Made by a program: the position numbers and the translations under genes. Positions 1 to 8,693 of a stretch of DNA of 62,137 nucleotides are shown here, one piece after another; position 1 is the first letter of the stretch, and the number at the start of each line of letters is the position of its first letter. Source of the DNA: Clostridiales bacterium. GTDB taxonomy: Bacteria; Bacillota; Clostridia; Lachnospirales; Lachnospiraceae. Below the pieces are notes generated by a model. It searched no databases. It had not been told where the DNA came from and was given only the letters and a program-made list of their open reading frames with translations. Where the stretch lies: assembly GCA_012735495.1 (NCBI GenBank), contig JAAYHD010000014.1:1-62137 (forward strand), given 5' to 3'.

Positions 1-110
1 GCTTGCACATCACTTTTTTTCATGTTACTTTGTTCTTAGTCGTTTCCATTAGTAGGCTTTTTTCTTTTTAGAGCTCTACCAAAGGTCTTTCAGGTCTCAT
101 TTCTTCATAC
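1..110. other. window edge, no gene seen
   Basis: AT-rich flank downstream of the sugar kinase gene. It holds several T-runs but no clear hairpin, and no coding frame that I can support. It may contain the end of a neighbouring transcription unit outside the window. Confidence 0.4.
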
Positions 111-1058
111 TTAGTTAACAGAGCCATGCTTTATTTTAGTAATTTTGACTTCATGATAAATTGCTTTATAATCCTTGGGAAGATAAAACCCCGTCTCCGC
201 TCTCATCGCATTTGCCGCTGAAATAGCACTTGCAGCTCTCAAAATTTCTTCATCTTCCCAGTGTTTCCTCAATCCAACCGCAAATCCGGCGAGCATGGAA
301 TCACCGCATCCAACGGTATTTACCACCTTAACCTCGGGAACTTCAGCCTGGTAGACGCCCGAAGGACTGATCATAACCGACCCCTCCGCCCCCAATGAAA
401 TGATAATGTAAGAAATCCCTTTTTCATGAAGCTTCAATCCCTGATCGATCAACTCCTCCCGGGTTTCTATTTTTTTCTCAATCAGCTGCTCAATTTCATC
501 CTGGTTTGGCTTGATCAGCGTAGGTGCGGCTGTTATGCAATCCCTAAGAAGCGAGCCGCTGGTATCAAGCAGCACGGGCTTACCGGCCTTTTTCGCCAGG
601 CTTATCATTGTCCTGTAAACACTGCTGCCGACTCCATTTGGCACGCTGCCCGATATGGTTACGATATCCGCTCTTTTTAACAGCCTGTAATATTTATCAA
701 TCATCCTTTCTATATCACTTTCTGTAACCGTTGCGCCGCCTTCCAGGATTTCCGTCTGGGTCATGCTTGCAGTGTCAAATATGTTGATACAGGTCCTGCT
801 CTCGCCTTCAATATGAATAAAATCGGTCTCAATTCCGCTTTCCCTGGCTTTTTGCTCAATCAGGCTGCCGGTATGTCCGCCTACAAAGCCCGTGGCCACC
901 ACCTCCTCGCCTGCAATGGCTGCAACCCTTGCCACATTCAGCCCTTTTCCTCCTGCCGAATAAGTGCATTCGCCAACCCGGTTTACTTTGCCAATCTGAA
1001 AATCATTGATTTCATACCGCTTGTCTATAGCCGCATTTAAAGTGACAGTTAAAATCAT
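111..1058 (-). CDS. PfkB-family sugar-phosphate kinase (1-phosphofructokinase / tagatose-6-phosphate kinase type)
   Basis: A 315-residue ribokinase-fold kinase, expected to phosphorylate a ketose phosphate (fructose-1-P or tagatose-6-P) with ATP in the cytosol. The N-terminal PfkB signature GGKGLNVAR lies at residues 36-44. The C-terminal signature NTVGCGDSMLAGF lies near residues 247-259 and carries the catalytic base Asp253; the usual GAGD is GCGD here. Length is normal for LacC/FruK. The start is supported by GAGGAG five bases upstream of ATG. The gene is 83 bases downstream of an IclR regulator on the same strand, and no PTS or aldolase gene is adjacent, so the substrate cannot be fixed from context. 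Confidence 0.9.
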   Translation of the reverse strand: MILTVTLNAAIDKRYEINDFQIGKVNRVGECTYSAGGKGLNVARVAAIAGEEVVATGFVGGHTGSLIEQKARESGIETDFIHIEGESRTCINIFDTASMTQTEILEGGATVTESDIERMIDKYYRLLKRADIVTISGSVPNGVGSSVYRTMISLAKKAGKPVLLDTSGSLLRDCITAAPTLIKPNQDEIEQLIEKKIETREELIDQGLKLHEKGISYIIISLGAEGSVMISPSGVYQAEVPEVKVVNTVGCGDSMLAGFAVGLRKHWEDEEILRAASAISAANAMRAETGFYLPKDYKAIYHEVKITKIKHGSVN

Positions 1059-1072
1059 ATTATCTCCTCTTG

Positions 1073-1108
1073 GTTCATTATTATTGAACAGTGTTCATAA
1101 TTATTGGT
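1073..1108. promoter_or_regulatory. candidate operator upstream of the PfkB kinase
   Basis: GTTCA-N7-TGAAC forms a perfect 5-bp-arm palindrome at 1073-1089. A second, degenerate copy (GTTCA-N7-TGGTA) begins at 1093. The pair lies between the IclR gene and the kinase start, only about 15 bases from the kinase ATG, where a bound protein would block expression. Assigning it to the neighbouring IclR protein is inference. Confidence 0.4.
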
Positions 1109-1141
1109 ATAAAATAAATAATATATTCTTAACCTTATGCA

Positions 1142-1915
1142 TTAACTCTTTTCATATCCCAGTTTTCTTGAAATGCTGTAGGCCACTTCCTTTATTGCCG
1201 AGGCTGTCTCGCAGACCCTGGCCTCATCAAGATGGGCGGTTGAACTGGATATGCTTATTGCTGCAACCGGCCTTCCCTGGTCATTAAAAATAGGTACTGC
1301 CACACACCTTAATCCCAGTTCTATCTCTTCATTATCAACCGCATAACCTCTTGCCCTGATTAAATCCAGTTCCTCGGCCAGCTTGTCCTTGTCCACGATG
1401 GTATGCTTCGTAAAAGGCTCACAGTGCATATTCCTTAAAATACGCTCCCTCTCGTCCTGTTCCAGGTATGAAAGAACGGCTTTCCCAATACCGGTGCAAT
1501 GCATCGGTGCCCGCTTGCCCACTTGTGAATAAGTAATCAGGGTGTTGGGCGAGTCCATTTTATCAATATAAATAACCTCATCGTCACGATATAACCCCAT
1601 ATGTACGGTCATATTGAATTGCTCCGACAACATCTTAAGATACGGCCTTGAAATATCCCTGATGTCCATTCTTTGCTGAACAAGGCTGCCCAGCTTGAAC
1701 AGCTTTAGACCCAAGCGGTACCTCTTGTTTTCCTGGTTCTGCTCCAAATATCCGTAAGACAGCAAAGTGTTAACCAGACCGTAAATTGTGCTTTTTCCCA
1801 GTCCCATTGCATGAGACAACTCGGTGATTCCCAACTCGGTTACAGGTCCCGTAAAACAGTCAAGAATTTGCAAGGCTCTGGCTACCGATTGTATTGTCAC
1901 ACCTTGTGTTTTCAT
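1142..1915 (-). CDS. IclR-family transcriptional regulator
   Basis: About 257 residues. The N-terminal winged helix-turn-helix (roughly residues 8-75) includes the IclR-type segments SVARALQILDCF and ELSHAMGLGKSTIYGLV. It is followed by the GAF-like effector domain with YIDKMDSP, GIGKAVLSYL and, near the end, the family hallmark AAISISSS. IclR proteins are usually dimeric repressors or activators of carbon-catabolic genes responding to a small metabolite. I chose the ATG at 1915 over an upstream TTG at 1936; neither has an ideal ribosome site (GGAAGG lies about 13 bases upstream of the ATG), so the start is uncertain. Its position directly before the PfkB kinase suggests that kinase as a target. 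Confidence 0.88.
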   Translation of the reverse strand: MKTQGVTIQSVARALQILDCFTGPVTELGITELSHAMGLGKSTIYGLVNTLLSYGYLEQNQENKRYRLGLKLFKLGSLVQQRMDIRDISRPYLKMLSEQFNMTVHMGLYRDDEVIYIDKMDSPNTLITYSQVGKRAPMHCTGIGKAVLSYLEQDERERILRNMHCEPFTKHTIVDKDKLAEELDLIRARGYAVDNEEIELGLRCVAVPIFNDQGRPVAAISISSSTAHLDEARVCETASAIKEVAYSISRKLGYEKS

Positions 1916-2096
1916 TGCCGTATCCAACCCTTCCAACAGATATTTCTACATAATATATTGATTTGCGTTACTGTCCTTCATGCAATATATCATGAGTTCT
2001 TAATGCCGTTCGTCATTATAGAACTATATTCAATAATATTGTACTTCATTTTTTTATAAAAAGCAATATGGTAATACAATGCAAACACTAATACCT

Positions 2097-3197
2097 TCAG
2101 TTGTCAATCCCTAATGAGCTTTTTATAAAATTTACGGAGGTTTCACGCAGCTCTGAAATTCTTGTCTTCACTTCCTCCATGTTCCGCAGCTTGAATATGT
2201 CAAAGCTTTTAAAGTCATTGATATCATACAATATATGGGATGAAAGCCCAAGTTCATTTAAAAGGTCCTCGGTCCTGCTGCCGGTATGCGAATGAAGCAT
2301 GGATACGAAGGGCTTTTCATATAATATCGAAAATACCGTTCCATGGAATGAGTTTGTGATTACATAAGCCGCTCCTTCAATATGCCCCAGAAATTCACCG
2401 GCATCGGACGTATAGAACGGTTCGAGCTGGTTAATCAGCCCGTTTATCGGTCTTCTTTGAAGAATGGGCATTCCTAGGGAAACCGATATTTTATTGGCAA
2501 GCTCAAAGAGCTGGGGATTCTTCTCTATGGAATAAACCAGGATATATGGCTGCTTATAATGGCTTTTTACCTTGATTTCATCATATGCTTCCCTTTTAAG
2601 CAATAAAGTCGGATCAAGCACAACCTCCACAGGCTTTCCGGACAGTTCGCTTATCGCATCACGAACGCTTCTTTCCCTTACCGAGATTGCCGTAAAAGAC
2701 TTTAAGGCCTTTTCCATCGGCTCCCGGTACTTTAACACAATGTAGTCGGTGCCAAGGCTTGCCGCGTAGGATATCTTCCTGCTGCCCGGCTGCGCGAATT
2801 CCAGGTAATACGCAGGGTCGTACCCTCCCGTGTGCGTTGGGTTCCATACCTGGTCGCTGCCTGTAATATAAGCGTCAAGGTTCAGCCTGGCATTAAGAAG
2901 CTCGTCATATGTCCGGTAGTCCCCTATGAGGTTAAGCCTGGTTCTTAAAAATGACCGGAACTTGTTGTACCTGACAATGCTGTCCCTGTTTCTTAAATAC
3001 ACTTTAAGCTTAAGCAGCTCACGTGCCAGTCCCTTTTTCAGCTTCATTGGGTCGTACAGCCCGTCTATTATATCCGGATGATAATTAATCACACCGGGGG
3101 TGGTTCCCAGGTCCTTCAGCACCTTCTGCAGTGCCCATGTCTGAAGCACCGCTCCGTAGTTGTTGGCGCTATGAAATGTAATAACCCCGACTTTCAT
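2097..3197 (-). CDS. polysaccharide pyruvyl transferase family protein
   Basis: About 366 residues starting MKVGVITFHSANNYGAVLQ, the characteristic N-terminus of the CsaB/WcaK-like pyruvyl transferase family, which transfers pyruvate from phosphoenolpyruvate to a sugar of a surface polysaccharide. Further family segments are GSDQVWNP, SVREKS-like SVRERSVRD, and NSFHGTVFSILYEKPF towards the C-terminus, including the conserved His. The start at 3197 is set by GGAGG six bases upstream; a longer frame from 3227 has no such site. It is the last gene of a minus-strand block, 77 bases after a GT2-TagF fusion gene, which implies a role in modifying a surface polymer. Confidence 0.9.
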   Translation of the reverse strand: MKVGVITFHSANNYGAVLQTWALQKVLKDLGTTPGVINYHPDIIDGLYDPMKLKKGLARELLKLKVYLRNRDSIVRYNKFRSFLRTRLNLIGDYRTYDELLNARLNLDAYITGSDQVWNPTHTGGYDPAYYLEFAQPGSRKISYAASLGTDYIVLKYREPMEKALKSFTAISVRERSVRDAISELSGKPVEVVLDPTLLLKREAYDEIKVKSHYKQPYILVYSIEKNPQLFELANKISVSLGMPILQRRPINGLINQLEPFYTSDAGEFLGHIEGAAYVITNSFHGTVFSILYEKPFVSMLHSHTGSRTEDLLNELGLSSHILYDINDFKSFDIFKLRNMEEVKTRISELRETSVNFIKSSLGIDN

Positions 3198-3274
3198 CCC
3201 AATCCTCCATTTCTCCATATGCCTCATACCGGCTTGCCGGTTTGAACAATCATGTTATATACACAGACAAACCA

Positions 3275-6217
3275 TTACTTCTTCCCGATACGGCCGATTA
3301 TATCGTCCAAGTCAAACCCGCCGTCGTCACTGTAAATGATGTTTTCTCCCTCAAGCTTAAGCGCTTTGGCCGCACTTGAAGCCAATACCAGGTTATAGGC
3401 GGGGAAATTCTTTATAATGTATTTGATTGTCCTGCGGTATCTCCCGTTCTTATCGTACAGGCTCCTGCTGAAATGCCTGAAATTATAAATAACCTTTCCT
3501 CCTGCGTTCAGGCACAGGTGAAGTACCAAATGCTCAAGGCATGAGTAGTGTATTATATAATCGAACTTAACATCCCCAAAGTATTTTCTCCTCTCCCGGG
3601 CCATGACCCTGTCGGCGCATCTGCCGTATGCTTTGCCCTTGGCCAGTTTCCCAAGCACCTTTAGGCGTAAATACTCGGAGCGCTTAAACCCCACTTCATA
3701 AATAATCGGCATATATGAAATTTTCCTGTCCAGCATGGACAGCATACCCGTGTTTTTCTTTGCCTCGTCCGCCTTCATGCAGACATACACGTCATACCTG
3801 TCGGTATCGATGGAATTAATCATGTTTATTCTCCTGATGCTTTCAACATCGTTCTTAAAGCCCTTCATGAACATCAGGACCTTCTTCCGCCCATCAGCGC
3901 TCTTTTTGTCAGCCTTAATGCCCTCCGCGGATTTTATGGCGGCATCCTTTCCGTCCGTGCCGCCCAGCAGAATACTGCAGATTCTTTCGGGTGTATCAAT
4001 CGAATCATTACTGCAGAACCTCTCGTAAAAGCTTAAGTATTCCCCATGCTCACGGTTTAATTCCCCAATCAGTTCGTCCACGGTTTCCGCAACGGGCAGG
4101 CCCAAATCATCCAGACTTATATACAGTCCTCTGCTATTAAGATACTCTTCCCTGTCATATGTAAACAGGACAATCTTTCTTTTTGTCACCCCGAAATCAA
4201 ACATGATGCTGGAATAATCCGTCACCAGAACGTCGGCAGCCGTAAGGAAATCATATGTCTCGTAGTTTGACGGAAACTCGCGGATGTGCCTGTAAACCGA
4301 GCAGTCAATCCCCTGCTTTACATAGGGATGCAGCTTTACGTAGAAAATGTCAGATTCTTTAAGCTTTCCGTCAATATCCCCAAAAAAGCCCTCAAGCTGG
4401 TTAATCTGCTTTTCATTTTCCTTATTGGTCAGCAATCCCCTCCAGGTGGGCATGTATACAATGACACGCTTGTCCGCAATTTGACATTCCTTCCTGATCT
4501 TATCCCTTCGCCCGCCGTCAAGGAGCGCCGAGTTTCTCGGGTAACCCGACACAAGAACCGTGCCGGGATAAATATTCTCAATCATATAGTCGCGCATGAA
4601 TGCTTCCCTTGAGAATTCATTCTGGAATATCAGATAATCGGAGATTAAGAAATTACGCTGGATATTGCCCAGGGCATATTCCCTGTTCGGAACAATCCTC
4701 CCCATGGCTTTAAGCGGGGTCCCGTGCCACGTGTTAAGGTACACCTGCTCCGGCTTCTTTATAAAATAAGGCGGAAAACTTGTATCGGTTATCAGATATT
4801 TCGCCGTTGCCAGCGCCTTGTCATATTCCCTGGTGAAAATGTCTATCATGTTTACATTTTTTATTCCATACCTGTCAAGCAGCTTCTTGAATGCCGGCTT
4901 TAAAGAAGGCTGAACTGCAAGCATTACTTTATAGCCACCGTATTTCTCCCTGGACAGCTCCTTCAGCAGCGCGAAAATATTTCCCGCAATATCCTCTCCA
5001 TGCTTGGACTCCAGCAGAATATTTTCCGGAACGACACCCAGCTTCTCATAAGCATGGGTATAATAAACGGCTCCCCTTTTAAGCATAACAGAAACAATCG
5101 GGAGCTTTTCTTTTATCTTCTTCATCTTTTGCTTGCTTTTCATGAACCTTTTCAGCTTGGAAGCAAAATCCCTGCAGCGTTTCAGCAGGTTGTACAGGCG
5201 GTTGGGCATTAGCTCCCGCAGCCTGGTTATCCGAATCATTTTTCCGCGGTTGGTAAAAAGGGGCAGCTTCTTCTTAAGCCAGCCAGAGGAATATAGCAGG
5301 TAGTTGTTATTTCTCCAGTTTGGAAACCTGCTGTCAAGGAAGTCCTGGGTCTTGTTTATAATCTCAAGCTTTACATCAAGCTTTCCCTTGCCCCTGTTTT
5401 CGTTTTTAAACAGGGTTATGTACCGGTATAAAAAATGCCTTGCACATATGAACTCCAGCTCACTATAGTAGTGCTGAAGGTAATTGTTTTTCTCCATGTA
5501 ATCGTAAACCAGTTCAAAGGCCTTGATAATGTCCAGGGTCTGTCTTGAAAATGTATTCAAAAACCCTCCGGATGTCTTTCGGTAATTATAAAGGGGGGCC
5601 TCAACAATGCCTATGCTCTTGGCTTTAACAACAACCTGGTAAACAAATACCAGGTCTTCAAACCTCATATTCAGAGGAAATTCCATGCCTTCAAGAAGCT
5701 CACGCTTGTAAAGCTTGTCCCATGGAAACGGAAGAATATGGGCAAGCTCATATTTATGCTCATATAGGTTAAAATTATGGTTGATAAGCTCCAGCTTCAT
5801 GTGTTCCCGTTTTTGAGCGCCGGTATGGGCGTCTTCAAAGACATTGTAACGGCTGCAGATTACAATGTCGTTATTGTCGGAAACAGCCTTGTTATACAGC
5901 TTCTCACACATCTCGGGCTCTACAAAATCATCACTGTCCACAAACAGAATATAATCCCCGCGGGCTTTCTTTAACCCGTAATTCCTGGCATGGCTTACGC
6001 CCTTGTTTTCGGTGGTATATATTTTCAGCATTTGCGGGTTAATTTTCTGATACTCCTCCAGTATCTTAAGGCTGCCGTCAGTACTGCCGTCATTTACCGC
6101 AATTATTTCAAAATCCTTAAATGTCTGTGAAAACAGGCTGTCAAGGCAATGTCCCAGGTACTTTTCAACATTATAGACGGGCATTATGATACTGACCGGT
6201 ATTTTATGTTCTTCCAC
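3275..6217 (-). CDS. GT2 glycosyltransferase fused to CDP-glycerol/ribitol polyol-phosphate transferase, with C-terminal extension
   Basis: A 980-residue modular protein. Residues about 7-230 are a GT2 (GT-A) domain with VNDGSTDGS at 41-49 and DSDD at 94-97 for nucleotide-sugar/metal binding. Residues about 385-755 are a TagF-like polyol-phosphate transferase with WHGTP (497-501), YMPTWRG (588-594), KLHP and TDYSS (666-670). A third segment, 778-980, starts KKVLMFMKGFKNDVES and resembles a single Rossmann lobe of a GT-B enzyme (inference), apparently without a second lobe. The likely start is GTG at 6217, seven bases after GGAGG. It follows a similar gene by 20 bases. The expected role is teichoic-acid-like or phosphodiester-linked surface polymer synthesis at the inner membrane face. 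Confidence 0.88.
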   Translation of the reverse strand: MEEHKIPVSIIMPVYNVEKYLGHCLDSLFSQTFKDFEIIAVNDGSTDGSLKILEEYQKINPQMLKIYTTENKGVSHARNYGLKKARGDYILFVDSDDFVEPEMCEKLYNKAVSDNNDIVICSRYNVFEDAHTGAQKREHMKLELINHNFNLYEHKYELAHILPFPWDKLYKRELLEGMEFPLNMRFEDLVFVYQVVVKAKSIGIVEAPLYNYRKTSGGFLNTFSRQTLDIIKAFELVYDYMEKNNYLQHYYSELEFICARHFLYRYITLFKNENRGKGKLDVKLEIINKTQDFLDSRFPNWRNNNYLLYSSGWLKKKLPLFTNRGKMIRITRLRELMPNRLYNLLKRCRDFASKLKRFMKSKQKMKKIKEKLPIVSVMLKRGAVYYTHAYEKLGVVPENILLESKHGEDIAGNIFALLKELSREKYGGYKVMLAVQPSLKPAFKKLLDRYGIKNVNMIDIFTREYDKALATAKYLITDTSFPPYFIKKPEQVYLNTWHGTPLKAMGRIVPNREYALGNIQRNFLISDYLIFQNEFSREAFMRDYMIENIYPGTVLVSGYPRNSALLDGGRRDKIRKECQIADKRVIVYMPTWRGLLTNKENEKQINQLEGFFGDIDGKLKESDIFYVKLHPYVKQGIDCSVYRHIREFPSNYETYDFLTAADVLVTDYSSIMFDFGVTKRKIVLFTYDREEYLNSRGLYISLDDLGLPVAETVDELIGELNREHGEYLSFYERFCSNDSIDTPERICSILLGGTDGKDAAIKSAEGIKADKKSADGRKKVLMFMKGFKNDVESIRRINMINSIDTDRYDVYVCMKADEAKKNTGMLSMLDRKISYMPIIYEVGFKRSEYLRLKVLGKLAKGKAYGRCADRVMARERRKYFGDVKFDYIIHYSCLEHLVLHLCLNAGGKVIYNFRHFSRSLYDKNGRYRRTIKYIIKNFPAYNLVLASSAAKALKLEGENIIYSDDGGFDLDDIIGRIGKK

Positions 6218-6237
6218 CCATATTCCTCCCTAAAGCT

Positions 6238-8604
6238 TTAATTTTTCAGTCCTTCCGGATTAAATACTGCGTCCACAACCCTCTTCGAAGCCATTCCGTC
6301 CTCCCAGGAGCAGTATTTCTCATAAAATACGTCATACTTGTCTTTATATTTCCTGACTATTTCATCCATATTCCTGAATGCGTCTATGACCTCTTCGGTG
6401 GTAAACAGCAGGGGTCCGGGAAGCTCTTCCTCAATGTCTATATAAAAGCCCCGCAGCACATCCCTGTATTTCTCCAGATCATAGGTATAAAACAGCATCG
6501 GTCTTTTAAGATTGGCGTAATCAAAGAACACCGATGAATAATCCGTAATAAGATAATCGGATATCAGGTACAGCTCGGATATGTCGTCGTAATCGCTTAC
6601 ATTGTAGGCGAAGCCCTCCAGCCCGGTAACATCAAGGGAATCCGCAATAAAATAGTGCGTACGAAGCAATATCACATATTCATCGCCAAGCTCCTTCTTC
6701 ATAAGCGGAAGGTCAAGCTTTAACGTAAACTTATACTGGCCTTTCGTGTAATACTCGTCATCCCTCCATGTCGGGGCATATAAAATTACTTTCTTGTCCC
6801 CGGGTATATTAAGCCTTTCCTTTATCCTTGCCGCTATTTCCTCTTTATTATCCCAGTGAAGGATGTCGTTTCTCGGATATCCAGTCTCAAGGATTGTCTT
6901 GTGGAATATGAAGCATCTTTTGAATGTTATGCTGGAGAACTTGTTGGCAGCCACAAGATAATCCCAGGATCTTGACTGATTGTAGGTCTCCTTCTTGTAC
7001 CTGGGCGTTGCCGAGTTGATGTCCTCAAGGTCGAATACCAGTTTCTTAAGCGGGGTTCCATGCCATGTCTGCAGAAACACATTTCCTTTTCTCTTCTTGA
7101 TCCACACCGGCTGCCTGCTGTTGAAAACGTAATATTTGCAGCGGGCAAGGTAATAGCAGTACCTGATGCTGAACCTCTTCACCTCGGTATGTTTGTAGGG
7201 TATGACCGTTCCCTTCTTGTCCATTACCCATATGAACCTGTATTTTCCCGGGTAATTCTTCTGAAGATATTCATATATATACTTCGGGCTGTCCGAATAG
7301 TTCTTGCCAAAAAAGCTTTCGCAAAATACCCAGTTATCCTTTACCGACATCTTAAGGAAAAGCTTTTTATACAGGAACTTCGGAAACTCCCTATTGTTTT
7401 TGATAAATGACCTTAATCTCTTTCTTGCCAGGTGTATGGTAACAATTATTCCGGCTTTTCTGAAATTTCCCTTGTAAATGGCTTTCAATATCCTCTTTTT
7501 ATATCTCTTATAGGAACGAATCAGATTGACATCCATCTGCGAGATCAAGCCGTGCAGTATGTTAAATCTCCTTAAGGTTTCCGGGGATTTTTTCTTTCTC
7601 TTCAGGTTAGGTGCGAAATATCTGATCGTATAGTATATTATCTTTTTGTCCAGGCGTCTTCTAAGGTCGCTGTCGGGAGCTATAAGAGTCCTGGCATATT
7701 CATATGTCTTTATATATTCTGTAAAGTTTTTGCTTTCCTTCATCTGGTTTAAGGAAGGGTAGTTTATTGCGTCATTATGATTGCGCTTTATATATTGGGA
7801 ATCCATATTACGGCTGAAAATGCGCGCCTTGTCAAGAACCTGAAGCATGAACGGGTAGTCCGAGAGGAAAATGATTTCCTCGTTAAACCTGATATGATTT
7901 TCCTCAATAAGCCTCCTTCTCATCAGAACATGAAGCACCGTTATGCTTCTTAAGCTCTTTCGCCTTGAAACAAGCTCATAATAAGCACGTTTCTTTTTTG
8001 AAGCAATCAACTCTTCCTCCGATAAAGCGCTCGTGTCTTCCTCTTCCTGCTCAGTGTCCTTTTCGCTCTCCTCATCAACTACCGAGCTGTCCTGAAGGGG
8101 CCTTCCGTCACTGTCCGCACTGTCCTGCTCGGATTCAGAAGAGTCTCCTTCCTTATCGCCGTACCCTTCGTCATCGCTGTCATCCTCCTCTTCCTCCTCC
8201 TGGGCTTCATAAAGCTTACGAAGGAACAGGCTTCTTCTGAACCATGTCCAGACCTTCTTTCCGTAAACCACGTCGGCGTTGTCTTTTTCAGCAGTGGATA
8301 CGATTTGCTCCAGCGCATTTTCATCAAGATAATCATCGCTGTCCATGAAATATATATATTCACCCGAAGCCATGGACAGCCCCATGTTCCTTGCGGCCGC
8401 CACTCCGGTCACGTCCGTAAGATGCGCAACCTTAATCGGGTAATATTCTCCGTACTCCTCAATATAATTGTCAATATCCTCTTCAACATGATCACATATA
8501 AGCAAAACCTCAAAATCCTTAAAGCTCTGTTCTTTCAAGCTTTCCAATGCGTCCTCAAGAAAATGCGTTCCTCTGTGAAAAGGCATAATCACGCTGACCT
8601 TCAT
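6238..8604 (-). CDS. GT2 glycosyltransferase-TagF-like polyol-phosphate transferase with acidic insertion
   Basis: 788 residues. The GT2 core begins MKVSVIMPFH and has DSDD at 88-91. Between residues about 134 and 199 it is interrupted by a very acidic, low-complexity stretch of Glu, Asp and Ser, after which the GT2 domain resumes (FNEEIIFLSDYPF near 240-252). A basic linker leads to the TagF-like domain with WHGTP (514-518), YAPTWRDD (609-616) and TDYSS (687-691). It is the first gene of the three-gene surface-polymer block (spacing to the next gene 20 bases). Start ATG lies near a GAGGAGGG site. It probably extends or substitutes a phosphodiester-linked cell-wall polymer; the acceptor is not evident. 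Confidence 0.88.
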   Translation of the reverse strand: MKVSVIMPFHRGTHFLEDALESLKEQSFKDFEVLLICDHVEEDIDNYIEEYGEYYPIKVAHLTDVTGVAAARNMGLSMASGEYIYFMDSDDYLDENALEQIVSTAEKDNADVVYGKKVWTWFRRSLFLRKLYEAQEEEEEDDSDDEGYGDKEGDSSESEQDSADSDGRPLQDSSVVDEESEKDTEQEEEDTSALSEEELIASKKKRAYYELVSRRKSLRSITVLHVLMRRRLIEENHIRFNEEIIFLSDYPFMLQVLDKARIFSRNMDSQYIKRNHNDAINYPSLNQMKESKNFTEYIKTYEYARTLIAPDSDLRRRLDKKIIYYTIRYFAPNLKRKKKSPETLRRFNILHGLISQMDVNLIRSYKRYKKRILKAIYKGNFRKAGIIVTIHLARKRLRSFIKNNREFPKFLYKKLFLKMSVKDNWVFCESFFGKNYSDSPKYIYEYLQKNYPGKYRFIWVMDKKGTVIPYKHTEVKRFSIRYCYYLARCKYYVFNSRQPVWIKKRKGNVFLQTWHGTPLKKLVFDLEDINSATPRYKKETYNQSRSWDYLVAANKFSSITFKRCFIFHKTILETGYPRNDILHWDNKEEIAARIKERLNIPGDKKVILYAPTWRDDEYYTKGQYKFTLKLDLPLMKKELGDEYVILLRTHYFIADSLDVTGLEGFAYNVSDYDDISELYLISDYLITDYSSVFFDYANLKRPMLFYTYDLEKYRDVLRGFYIDIEEELPGPLLFTTEEVIDAFRNMDEIVRKYKDKYDVFYEKYCSWEDGMASKRVVDAVFNPEGLKN

Positions 8605-8693
8605 ATGAAAAACCCTCCTCGTTACTGAATCATCTTATGTATCGGTCAAAACCGGTTATGTCGTGTTGAATAATTCCAATGCCGGATTCATTT

